Positions 40,310 through 49,876 are shown, numbered from the stretch's first letter. The stretch is 64,000 nucleotides of DNA from CAMAVH01 sp036500145 (GCA_036500145.1 DASYCO010000019.1:1-64000); one strand, 5' to 3'. Notes: generated by a model not told the origin, from the sequence alone. A program made the numbers and translations.

Positions 40310-41134
40310 ATGGCCAAGATCAACCACATCGCCATCGCCAGCGATCAGTATGCGATCAACGCGAAGTTCTACGAGGCGCTGTTCGGCATGAAGACCGGCA
40401 GCAAGCCGCGGCCGGCCCGCGCCGTCGTCGTCAAGGACGGCTACGTCGGCCTGAACATCATCCCGCGGCGCGAAGGCCGCGCCAGCGGGCTCGACCATTT
40501 CGGCATCGAGGTCGACGAGATCGAGGCCGTGCGCGAGAAGATCCACGCCTTCGATCCCGAATGCGCCACGCTGAAGCGGCCGCCGGTGCGACCCTTCGCC
40601 GCCTTCAGCGCCAACGATCCGGACGGCAACATCTTCGACCTGTCGCAGGACAACATCGGCTTCCAGAAGGATGCCTACAGCGACGGAACCTGGGACGCGC
40701 CGCGCCGCATCAGCTACGTCGCCCTGCGCACGCGCCATCCGGAGCGCTGCGCCCAGTTCTACCACGAGGTGCTTGGCCTCAACCTGCTCAACAAGGGCAA
40801 CGACGACCCGAACTACTACCTGTCGGACGGCCGCATGACCCTGACGCTGCTGCCCTGGAAGCTGACCGACTACAGCGACATGGACCCGGCGCGCGTCGGC
40901 CCCGACCACATCGGCTTCACGGTCGAGAGCGTCGAGGCGGTGCGTCAGGAGCTCGACGAGCTGATCGGCCTCAACCCGCACATGCACGGCCGTCCGCTCG
41001 GCTACGGCGTGGAAGGCAAGGCGCGCCTCGACCTGTTCAAGCGCTCGTCGATCGGGCGGATGCACATCACCGACATAGAAGGCGTCTACCTCGCCATCGC
41101 CGAGCACGGCGATCCGCGTCCCGGCCTCGCCTGA
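40310..41134 (+). CDS. Two-domain VOC-family protein (VOC3)
   Basis: This 274-residue paralog sits directly behind VOC2. The N-domain site is conserved (His6, His63, Asp110). The C-domain has lost two of three positions: Tyr136 in ISYVALRT where VOC1 has His, and Ala262 where the acidic ligand belongs; His200 remains. The shared segment RPPVRPFAAFSANDPDGN marks it as the same subfamily. The C-domain probably serves structure or substrate binding. Confidence 0.8.
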   Translation: MAKINHIAIASDQYAINAKFYEALFGMKTGSKPRPARAVVVKDGYVGLNIIPRREGRASGLDHFGIEVDEIEAVREKIHAFDPECATLKRPPVRPFAAFSANDPDGNIFDLSQDNIGFQKDAYSDGTWDAPRRISYVALRTRHPERCAQFYHEVLGLNLLNKGNDDPNYYLSDGRMTLTLLPWKLTDYSDMDPARVGPDHIGFTVESVEAVRQELDELIGLNPHMHGRPLGYGVEGKARLDLFKRSSIGRMHITDIEGVYLAIAEHGDPRPGLA

Positions 41135-41198
41135 GGCCGGACTCAGAAACGAAAACCTTCGGCCCAAAAAGAAGGCCGTCCCAACAGGGGAGAGATTG

Positions 41199-42275
41199 AT
41201 GAAGACGCAGGCGATTTTCGCAGTCACCGCCGCCGCCACGCTGTTCGGCGCCTATGCCGTCCAGGCCGACGCCGTCGAGGACTTCTACCGCGACAAGCAG
41301 ATGACGATGATCATCTCCACCGGCCCGGGCGGCGGCTACGACCTCAACGGGCGTCTGCTGGCGCGGCATATGCCGAAGCATATTCCCGGCCATCCGACGA
41401 TCATCGCCAAGAACATGCCGGGCGCCGGCCATGTGCGGGCGAGCAATTTCATGGCGGTTCAGGCGCCGCGCGACGGCACCCATCTGGCCACCATCGCCCA
41501 GGGCTTCGTGCTGCATCAGGTGATCGACGGGCGCGGGGCGCAGTACGACGCGGCCAAGTTCAACTGGATCGGCACCAGCGAAGTCAGCAATTCGACGATC
41601 TACGTCTGGAGCGCCCATGGCGTCGCGACCCTGGCCGATGCGAAGCAGAAGGAAGTGCTGCTCGGCGCGACTGGCGTCGGCTCCGGCACCACGCTCTATC
41701 CGGCGATCATCAACAACATCGTCGGCACCAAGTTCCGCGTCGTGCCGGGCTACAACAGCGGCGGCGAGATCAACCTCGCCATGGAACGCGGCGAGGTCCA
41801 TGGCCGCGCCGGCAACAACTTCAACAGCATCGCCGCGGTCAATCCCGACTGGATTGCCGACAAGAAGATCCAGTTTCTCGTGCAGATCGGCCTCGACCCG
41901 GAGAAGGGCTATGAGAACGTGCCGATGATGACGTCCCTCGGCCGCAACGACACGGAACGCGAGATCCTCAAGCTGTACGCCGCCGTGGTGGCTATCGGCC
42001 GCCCGCTTCTGAGCACGCCGGACGTGCCGGCGGACCGCGTCGCCGCGCTGCGCGCCGCCTTCGACGCGACGATGAAGGACGCGGATTTCCTCGCCGAGGC
42101 GAAGAAGGCCAAGCTCGACATCGCGCCGGTCAGCGGCGTCAAGATTCAGAAGATCGTCGAGGACATCATCCACACGCCGCCGGCCATCATCGAGGCGGCC
42201 AAGACGGCGGGCGACGACAAGAACATCTTGAAGGACCCGGTCGCCGGCAGCGCCCCGGCGAAGTCCGAGGACTGA
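41199..42275 (+). CDS. TctC/Bug-family periplasmic binding protein (SBP3)
   Basis: This 358-residue precursor has a signal peptide cleaved near VQA-D (residue 23). The Bug-fold landmarks are MTMIISTGPGGGYDLNGRLL, KNMPGAGHVRASNF and GYNSGGEINLAMERGE. A short polar tail (SAPAKSED) ends the protein. The start is the ATG at 41199, preceded by AGGGGAGAG; an overlapping TTG three bases upstream is less likely. It is more diverged from SBP2 than expected for a very recent duplicate. Confidence 0.85.
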   Translation: MKTQAIFAVTAAATLFGAYAVQADAVEDFYRDKQMTMIISTGPGGGYDLNGRLLARHMPKHIPGHPTIIAKNMPGAGHVRASNFMAVQAPRDGTHLATIAQGFVLHQVIDGRGAQYDAAKFNWIGTSEVSNSTIYVWSAHGVATLADAKQKEVLLGATGVGSGTTLYPAIINNIVGTKFRVVPGYNSGGEINLAMERGEVHGRAGNNFNSIAAVNPDWIADKKIQFLVQIGLDPEKGYENVPMMTSLGRNDTEREILKLYAAVVAIGRPLLSTPDVPADRVAALRAAFDATMKDADFLAEAKKAKLDIAPVSGVKIQKIVEDIIHTPPAIIEAAKTAGDDKNILKDPVAGSAPAKSED

Positions 42276-42297
42276 GGGAGAGGGAAGAGGACGCGTC

Positions 42298-43110
42298 ATG
42301 TTCGCGCAGATCAACCATATGGCGATGATCAGCCATCAGTACCCGCTTCTCGGGAAGTTCTACGAGGCGGTCTTCGGCCTGAAGGCCTCGGCGAAGTCGC
42401 GCCCGGCCAATTCGGTGTCGATCGGCGACGGCTACGTCGGCCTCAACATCCTGCCGCGGCGCGACGGCTACACCGGCGGGCTCGACCATTTCGGCGTCGT
42501 CGTCGACGACTGCGAGAAGGTGCTGGGGCGCATGCGGGCGAAGCATCCGGGCGCCAACATGGTCAAGCGCCCGTCGACGCGGCCCTTCGCCGCCTACAGC
42601 GGCCATGACCCGGACGGCAACGTCTTCGACATGGCGCAGAAGAAGGAAGACACCCGCCTCGACGTCTACGCCGACATCGCCGAGCAGGGCTGGAACCAGG
42701 AGCGCTACCTCAACAAGTTCGCCATCCGCACGGTGAACGCCGAGCGGTGCGCCGACTTCTACGCCGACGTGTTCGAGCTGCAGCCGGTCAACAAGGCCTG
42801 CGAGCTCGGCGGCTACCACCTGAGCGACGGGCGCGTCACCCTGTCGATCCTGCCCTGGTCGATCGACCTGTTCGAGGACATGTCGATCAAGCGGCCGGGC
42901 CCCGACCACATCGGCTTCAAGGTCGAGAGCCTCGACGCCTTCAAGGCCGACGCCCGCAAGGTCGGCGGCATGAACCCCTACCTTGCCGGGGTGCCGCTCG
43001 GCGGCAGCAAGGAATCCGACGTGCGCGCCAGCCTCCTCAGGCGCAGCGCCACCGGCAAGTACCAGATGACCGACCCGGACGGCGTTTGGATCGACATTAC
43101 CGACGAATAA
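42298..43110 (+). CDS. Two-domain VOC-family protein (VOC4)
   Basis: This 270-residue member is the most diverged of the VOC set. The N-domain site is His7, His64 and Asp111. In the C-domain Lys140 (LNKFAIRT) replaces the first His, while His204 and Asp266 remain. It shares RPSTRPFAAYSGHDPDGNVF with the others. GAGGGAGAGGGAAGAGG precedes the ATG. It ends the alternating SBP/VOC part of the cluster, 100 nt before the reductase gene. Confidence 0.8.
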   Translation: MFAQINHMAMISHQYPLLGKFYEAVFGLKASAKSRPANSVSIGDGYVGLNILPRRDGYTGGLDHFGVVVDDCEKVLGRMRAKHPGANMVKRPSTRPFAAYSGHDPDGNVFDMAQKKEDTRLDVYADIAEQGWNQERYLNKFAIRTVNAERCADFYADVFELQPVNKACELGGYHLSDGRVTLSILPWSIDLFEDMSIKRPGPDHIGFKVESLDAFKADARKVGGMNPYLAGVPLGGSKESDVRASLLRRSATGKYQMTDPDGVWIDITDE

Positions 43111-43210
43111 GGGCTAAAATCAGGGAAAATCGGGGGTGGCGCGCCCGGCCAGGGCGCGGTTTTCCGCGTTTCCGATTCCCGGCCTCATCCGCTTCAAGAG
43201 AATCCATTTC

Positions 43211-44188
43211 ATGCGTATCTGCATCTTCGGCGCCGGCGCCATTGGCGGCTTCCTCGGCGCGGAACTGGCCCTGGCGGGCGAAGACGTGACCCTGGTCGCG
43301 CGTGGCCCCCATCTGGCGGCCATGCAGGCGAACGGCCTGACCCTGGTGCGCGACGGCCAGACGAAGGTGGCCAAGGTGCGCGCCGTGGCCACCGCCGCGG
43401 AGGCCGGGCCGCAGGACTATGTCTTCATCACCCTGAAATCCCACGCGGTCGCCGGCGTGGTGGAGGATTTGAAGCCGCTGTTCGGCCCCGAGACGGCCGT
43501 GGTGTGGGGCGTCAACGGCGTGCCTTGGTGGTATTTCCACGGCGTCGATGGCGCCTTGCGCGACCGCCAGCTGGAGAGCGTCGATCCGGGCGGCGTGCAG
43601 TGGCGCGGCATCGGGCCCGAGCGGGTCATCGGCTGCGTCGTCTATCCGGCCTGCGAGGTGAGCGAGCCGGGCGTCGTCCAGCATATCGACGGCGACCGCT
43701 TCACGCTCGGCGAACCGACCGGAGAAAAGACGGCGCGGGCGACGGCCTTGAGCGAAGCGATGATCAAGGCCGGCCTCAAGGCGCCGGTGCGGCCGCGCAT
43801 CCGCGACGAGATCTGGGTCAAGCTGTGGGGCAACCTCTGCTTCAATCCGATCAGCGCGCTGACCCATGCGACGCTGGACGTGATCGCGACCGATCCCGGC
43901 ACCCGCGCCGTCGCGCGCGCGATGATGCTGGAGGCGCAGGCCATCGGCGAGAAGTTGGGCGTGAAGTTCGGCATCGACGTGGACAAGCGGATCGCCGGGG
44001 CGGCGGCCGTCGGCGCCCACAAGACCTCGATGCTGCAGGACCTGGAGCGCAGCCGGCCGATGGAGATCGACGCGCTCGTGTCCGCCGTGCAGGAACTGGG
44101 AATGCTGGTCGAAGTGCCGACGCCGGCCGTCGACATCGTCTTGGCGCTGATCCGGCAGCGCGCGCGCGTCGCGGGCCTCTATTCGTAG
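43211..44188 (+). CDS. 2-dehydropantoate 2-reductase family protein
   Basis: This is an NAD(P)-dependent reductase of the ApbA/PanE fold. The 325-residue protein starts with the Rossmann motif RICIFGAGAIGGFLGAELA. The C-terminal catalytic-lysine segment reads EIWVKLWGNLCFNPISALT. The ATG at 43211 was chosen because the fold begins there; an upstream extension is basic and unconserved. In this setting it may act on a 2-oxo acid other than ketopantoate; many PanE-like paralogs in degradation clusters have unproven substrates. Confidence 0.85.
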   Translation: MRICIFGAGAIGGFLGAELALAGEDVTLVARGPHLAAMQANGLTLVRDGQTKVAKVRAVATAAEAGPQDYVFITLKSHAVAGVVEDLKPLFGPETAVVWGVNGVPWWYFHGVDGALRDRQLESVDPGGVQWRGIGPERVIGCVVYPACEVSEPGVVQHIDGDRFTLGEPTGEKTARATALSEAMIKAGLKAPVRPRIRDEIWVKLWGNLCFNPISALTHATLDVIATDPGTRAVARAMMLEAQAIGEKLGVKFGIDVDKRIAGAAAVGAHKTSMLQDLERSRPMEIDALVSAVQELGMLVEVPTPAVDIVLALIRQRARVAGLYS

Positions 44189-44249
44189 GCCGCGCGCCAC
44201 AGAGAATTCAAACCGATTGGCCTCATAGGCCGACCCCAGGGAGGAAACG

Positions 44250-45125
44250 ATGACAGCCGATGTGAAGACCAAGCCGCAGGACCGTTACGTCACCGTCGAC
44301 GGGCTCAAGATGCGCTACATCGAAGAAGGGCAGGGGCCGGCGCTGGTCATGCTCCATGGCGCCTCCCTCGGCTCCTCCGCCGACGTCTTCATCCGCAACT
44401 TGGGCCCTCTGGCCAAGGCGGGCTTCCGCGCCATCGCCTTCGACGTGCCGGGCTTCGGCTTGACCGACGTGCCGGAGGACGCTTCACCGGCCTTCCGCCG
44501 CAAGATCGTGCCGAAATTCATCGACGCCCTGGGCCTGAAGAAGGTCGCGCTGATCGGCCATTCCCAGGCGGGCGGCACGGCGGTGCAGCTGGCGCTGCAG
44601 GAGCCGGAACGCTATAGCCACGTCGTCATCCTCGGCACCGGCAGCCTGCTGCCGCCGCTCGACGAGAAGAAGGACGACAGCCGCGAAGGCGCCGTGCAGC
44701 AGCGTCTCGAACGCCGCATGGCTGCCGCGGAGCCGACCATCGACGACACGCGCAAGCTGCTCGAGGCGAACCTCTACCATCACGAGCTGATTACGCCGGA
44801 TGAGCTGGCGCTGCGTCACAGCCGCAGCATCGGCCCGGCCTTCCGGGCCTTCGTCATGCGCAACGAGCTCGCCGAATCGGGCAAGGCGAAAGCCAAGACC
44901 GACGAGAAGCCGCTGTGGCAGAAAACCGTCGACCTGCAGATGCCTGTGCTCATGATCTACGGCAAGAACGACCGCGCCAACGCCAACGAGCGTGCCTTGC
45001 TGCTCAAGAAGACTTATCCGCAGCTCGACCTGCACATCGTCGACGACTGCAAGCATCTCGTGCCGTGGGATGCCGCCGACGAGTTCATTCGCCTGGCCGT
45101 ACCGTTCCTCAAGAAGACGGCCTGA
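44250..45125 (+). CDS. Alpha/beta hydrolase, C-C bond hydrolase-like
   Basis: This 291-residue alpha/beta-hydrolase-fold protein has the nucleophile elbow GHSQAGG (Ser105), an acid in YGKNDRAN and a His in CKHLVPWD. It has the oxyanion-region motif LHGASLGSSADVF. Its size and motifs resemble hydrolases that cleave ring-opened meta-cleavage products, but esterase activity is equally possible. GGGAGGAAA precedes the ATG. It overlaps the next gene by one base, so the two products are made together. Confidence 0.82.
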   Translation: MTADVKTKPQDRYVTVDGLKMRYIEEGQGPALVMLHGASLGSSADVFIRNLGPLAKAGFRAIAFDVPGFGLTDVPEDASPAFRRKIVPKFIDALGLKKVALIGHSQAGGTAVQLALQEPERYSHVVILGTGSLLPPLDEKKDDSREGAVQQRLERRMAAAEPTIDDTRKLLEANLYHHELITPDELALRHSRSIGPAFRAFVMRNELAESGKAKAKTDEKPLWQKTVDLQMPVLMIYGKNDRANANERALLLKKTYPQLDLHIVDDCKHLVPWDAADEFIRLAVPFLKKTA

Positions 45126-45892
45126 TGGTTCAGTGGATACGCTTTGAGGCCGGCGGCGACGCCGGGTTCGGGACGCTGGAGGGCGAGAAGATCGCCGTCC
45201 ATGACGGCGACATGTTCGGCGCGGCCAAGCCCAGCGGCCGTGAATTGGCCCTGGCCGACGTCACGCTGCTGACGCCCTGCGCACCGTCGAAGATGGTCTG
45301 CCTGTGGAACAATTCGCGGGCTTCGGCGGCGAAGAATGCGCTGACCCCGCCGGAGACGCCGCTCCACTTCCTGAAGGCGCCGACGGCCTTCCTTGCCGGC
45401 GGCCAGACGATCCCGCGGCCGGCCTCCTACGGCGGGCGCGTCCTCTATGAGGGCGAGCTGGGCATCGTCATCGGCAAGCGCTGCGCCAGAGTTTCGGAAG
45501 AGGAGGCGGCGGGCTACATCTTCGGCTATACCTGCGTGAACGACGTGACGGCCCTGGAACTGCTGAACCAGGATGCCTCCTTCGCCCAGTGGGCGCGCTG
45601 CAAGGGCTTCGACGGCTTCGGCCCGTTCGGTCCGGCCATCGCCACTGGCCTCGATCCGGCCGGCCTGACGATCCGCAGCCTGCTCGACGGGCGCGAGCGG
45701 CAGAACTACGGGGTGAGCGACATGTTCTTCGCCCCCCATCGGCTGGTCAGCCTGATTTCCCAGGACATGACCTTGCTGCCGGGCGACGTGATCTCCTGCG
45801 GCACCTCGCTCGGCGCCCTGCCGATGAAGCCGGGCGCGGTGATCGAAATCGCGATCGACGGCGTCGGCACGTTGAAGAACGTGATGGGCTGA
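45125..45892 (+). CDS. Fumarylacetoacetate hydrolase family protein
   Basis: This 255-residue protein has the FAH C-terminal catalytic domain. The metal ligands are in the E-x-E of YEGELGIVIGK and the Asp of YTCVNDVTALE, and a conserved Lys occurs in RCKGFDGFGPFGPAI. Members hydrolyse, decarboxylate or hydrate 2-oxo-enoic acids that arise from ring cleavage. The ATG at 45125 uses the A of the hydrolase stop codon. Together with the hydrolase it looks like a lower-pathway pair. Confidence 0.85.
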   Translation: MVQWIRFEAGGDAGFGTLEGEKIAVHDGDMFGAAKPSGRELALADVTLLTPCAPSKMVCLWNNSRASAAKNALTPPETPLHFLKAPTAFLAGGQTIPRPASYGGRVLYEGELGIVIGKRCARVSEEEAAGYIFGYTCVNDVTALELLNQDASFAQWARCKGFDGFGPFGPAIATGLDPAGLTIRSLLDGRERQNYGVSDMFFAPHRLVSLISQDMTLLPGDVISCGTSLGALPMKPGAVIEIAIDGVGTLKNVMG

Positions 45893-45937
45893 CGCTTTGA
45901 CATTCAATCGTAAGTGACGGAAAGACGGAGTAACGAG

Positions 45938-48097
45938 ATGACGACGATTCACGGTTTGCAGGTGGCCGACAGCCTGAAGCGCTTTGTCGAGGCCGAGGCG
46001 CTGCCTGGCACCGGCATCACGCCCGACGCGCTGTGGCAGGGCCTGGCGCGCCTGGTGGCGGACTTCGGCGACAAGACGACGGACCTGCTGCGCAAGCGCG
46101 ACGACCTGCAGGCGAAGATCGACGCCTGGCACCGCGACCATCGCAGCAAGGACCATGACGCGGCGGCCTACGAGGCCTTCCTGCGCGAGATCGGCTACCT
46201 GCTGCCGGAAGGCCCGGCCGCGCAGGTCGAGCCGAAGAACGTCGATGCGGAAATCGCCACCATCTGCGGGCCGCAGCTCGTTGTGCCCCTGAGCAACGCG
46301 CGCTACGCCCTGAACGCCGCCAATGCCCGCTGGGGCAGCCTGTACGACGCGCTCTACGGCACGGAAGTGATCCCGAACGACGGCGGCGCCGAGGCCGGCA
46401 AGGGCTACAACCCGGCGCGCGGCAAGCGCGTCATCGCCTTCGCCCGCCAGGTGCTCGACACCGCGGCGCCCCTGCAGGGCGCGTCGCACGCCGATGTCGC
46501 GCAATACACGGTCGCCGACGGCAAGCTGACGGCCGAGCTGACCGACAAGCGCAAGGTCGGCCTCGTGGATGCGGCGCAGTTCGCCGGCCATCGCGGCGAC
46601 GCGGCGGCGCCGACCTCCGTGCTGCTGCGCAAGCATGGCCTGCATCTCGAGATCGTCGTCGACCGCAGCAGCGCCATCGGGCGCGACGACGCGGCCGGCA
46701 TCAGCGACGTGATCCTCGAATCGGCCATCACGACCATCATGGACTGCGAGGATTCGGTCGTCGCGGTGGACGCCGAGGACAAGGTCGCGATCTACCGCAA
46801 CTGGCTCGGCCTAATGAAGGGCAACCTGACGGCGGACTTCGAGAAGGGCGGCAAGACCGTCAAGCGCGCGCTCAACACCGACCGGCCGTTCATCGGCGCG
46901 GAAGGCACGGCGCTGACCCTGCCGGGGCGCAGCCTGATGCTGGTGCGCAACGTCGGCCACCACATGTACACCGACGCGGTGCGCGACGGGCAGGGCCGCG
47001 AGGTGCCGGAATCCATCGTCGACGGCCTGATCACTTCGCTGATCGGCCTGCACGACCTGAAGGACAGCGGGCCGTTCAAGAACAGCCGCGCGGGCTCGAT
47101 CTACATCGTGAAGCCGAAGATGCACGGCCCCGACGAGGTCGCCCACGCCGACCGCCTGTTCGCCGCCGTCGAGGACGTGCTCGGCCTGCCGCGCGCGACC
47201 ATCAAGATGGGCATCATGGACGAGGAGCGCCGCACGACGGTGAACCTGGCCGCCTGCATCCGCGCCGCGCGCGAGCGCGTGGTGTTCATCAATACCGGCT
47301 TCCTCGACCGCACGGGCGACGAGATCCATACCTCGATGGAAGCGGGCCCCATGGTCCTCAAGGCGGCCATGAAGGCGGCGCGCTGGTTCCCGGCCTACGA
47401 GAACTGGAACGTCGACGTCGGCCTGGCCTCGGGCCTCAAGGGCAAGGCGCAGATCGGCAAGGGCATGTGGGCCATGCCCGACCGCATGGCCGAGATGCTC
47501 AAGAGCAAGATCGACCATCCCAAGGCGGGCGCCAGCACGGCTTGGGTGCCGTCGCCGACGGCGGCGACGCTGCACGCCCTGCATTACCACCAGGTCGACG
47601 TGCCGGCCGTGCAGAAGACGCTGGAGGGCCATCGCCGCGCCAGCCTGCAGGACATCCTGACCCTGCCGGTCTCGCCCTCGATCAACTGGTCGCCGGACGA
47701 AGTGCAGCGCGAGCTCGACAACAACGCGCAGGGCATCCTGGGCTACGTCGTGCGCTGGGTCGACCAGGGCGTCGGTTGCTCCAAGGTGCCGGACATCAAC
47801 GGCGTCGGCCTGATGGAGGACCGCGCCACGCTGCGCATCTCCAGCCAGCACATCGCCAACTGGCTGCACCACGGCATCTGCACGCGCGACCAGGTCACGG
47901 CGGCGATGCGCCGCATGGCGGGGATCGTCGACCAGCAGAACGCCGGCGACCCGGCCTACAGCCCGATGGGCGCATCCCCGGACGGCAACCTGGCCTTCCA
48001 GGCGGCCTGTGAGCTGGTGTTCGAGGGCCGGGCGCAGGCCAACGGCTACACCGAGTTCGTGCTGCACGCCTATCGCCGCAAGAAGAAAGGCTCTTAA
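45938..48097 (+). CDS. glcB: Malate synthase G
   Basis: This enzyme condenses glyoxylate with acetyl-CoA to malate. The 719-residue protein matches the single-chain G isoform. It has the metal/glyoxylate-site segment IMDCEDSVVAVDAEDK, the catalytic Arg in LMLVRNVGHHMYTDAV, GFLDRTGDEIHTSMEAGPM, and the catalytic Asp in MEDRATLRISSQHIANW. GGAG lies 9 nt before the ATG at 45938. No isocitrate lyase is in the window, so the glyoxylate source (glycolate, or the preceding degradation genes) is open. It ends at a strong terminator. Confidence 0.95.
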   Translation: MTTIHGLQVADSLKRFVEAEALPGTGITPDALWQGLARLVADFGDKTTDLLRKRDDLQAKIDAWHRDHRSKDHDAAAYEAFLREIGYLLPEGPAAQVEPKNVDAEIATICGPQLVVPLSNARYALNAANARWGSLYDALYGTEVIPNDGGAEAGKGYNPARGKRVIAFARQVLDTAAPLQGASHADVAQYTVADGKLTAELTDKRKVGLVDAAQFAGHRGDAAAPTSVLLRKHGLHLEIVVDRSSAIGRDDAAGISDVILESAITTIMDCEDSVVAVDAEDKVAIYRNWLGLMKGNLTADFEKGGKTVKRALNTDRPFIGAEGTALTLPGRSLMLVRNVGHHMYTDAVRDGQGREVPESIVDGLITSLIGLHDLKDSGPFKNSRAGSIYIVKPKMHGPDEVAHADRLFAAVEDVLGLPRATIKMGIMDEERRTTVNLAACIRAARERVVFINTGFLDRTGDEIHTSMEAGPMVLKAAMKAARWFPAYENWNVDVGLASGLKGKAQIGKGMWAMPDRMAEMLKSKIDHPKAGASTAWVPSPTAATLHALHYHQVDVPAVQKTLEGHRRASLQDILTLPVSPSINWSPDEVQRELDNNAQGILGYVVRWVDQGVGCSKVPDINGVGLMEDRATLRISSQHIANWLHHGICTRDQVTAAMRRMAGIVDQQNAGDPAYSPMGASPDGNLAFQAACELVFEGRAQANGYTEFVLHAYRRKKKGS

Positions 48098-48123
48098 GCC
48101 CGGCTTCTAGGCTATCGGATACG

Positions 48124-48155
48124 AAAAAGGCGACGCCATCGGCGTCGCCTTTTTT
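48124..48155. terminator. Strong bidirectional terminator
   Basis: AAAAAGGCGACGCC / GGCGTCGCCTTTTT with a 3-nt loop has A- and T-runs on both sides. It can end glcB on the + strand and the small minus-strand gene that stops at 48176. Confidence 0.88.
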
Positions 48156-48175
48156 GATTCGGGAGGTGAGGGAGC

Positions 48176-48409
48176 CTAGCGCAGGAACTGCCAGACGACC
48201 GCGGCGACGATCACGAGCGCCAGCGGGGCCCACCAGCGCAGCCGCGCCGCGAAGGGCACGGGATTGTCGTTGGCCGCCTTGCTCAGCTTGATCAGGCGCA
48301 CCGTCGTCGCCGGCTCGCCGACGTTGGGGGCGCCGGCTCTGCCGACGCCCGCCTTGCTGTTGTCGTTACGGACGCCGTTGTCGGGGCCGGATCTCAGAAA
48401 GTTCGCCAT
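48176..48409 (-). CDS. Small protein with one C-terminal membrane helix, unknown function
   Basis: This 77-residue product has a polar N-terminal part containing LSKAANDNPVPFAARLR and a single hydrophobic helix at about residues 60-76 (WAPLALVIVAAVVWQFL). It ends just inside the membrane, so it could be tail-anchored. No family is recognised. The gene is believable because it is followed on its own strand by the bidirectional terminator and has a plausible ATG, but the coding evidence is modest. Confidence 0.5.
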   Translation of the reverse strand: MANFLRSGPDNGVRNDNSKAGVGRAGAPNVGEPATTVRLIKLSKAANDNPVPFAARLRWWAPLALVIVAAVVWQFLR

Positions 48410-48477
48410 CCCAGTTGGGCCTCCCAGCCCCGCTTGTGTTGGCTTCTTCTTTTTCGCCGTATCGCCTGCCTAGCCGA

Positions 48478-49785
<1,308 letters not shown>

Positions 49786-49876
49786 CGGTTACTTCCTCGG
49801 TGTAAGGACGGTGCAGGCTCTTCGCGCCAAGGGAGCCATGGCGGCGAACCTGTTCTTCTCGGGAACGGGATGTCCC

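Larger units (their letters stand above)
36234..45892 (+). other. Catabolic-looking gene cluster (three SBPs, four VOC proteins, three enzymes)
   Basis: Ten + strand genes are ordered SBP1, VOC1, SBP2, VOC2, VOC3, SBP3, VOC4, ketopantoate-reductase-like, alpha/beta hydrolase and FAH-family enzyme. Gaps are short (3-100 nt) except at the ends. Membrane transporter subunits and a regulator are missing. Co-function is inferred from strand, spacing and paralogy. Confidence 0.7.

Noticed and set aside
45897..45902. TTGACA before glcB as a -35 element
   Set aside because: No acceptable -10 hexamer lies 16-19 nt downstream, and the glcB start is too close.
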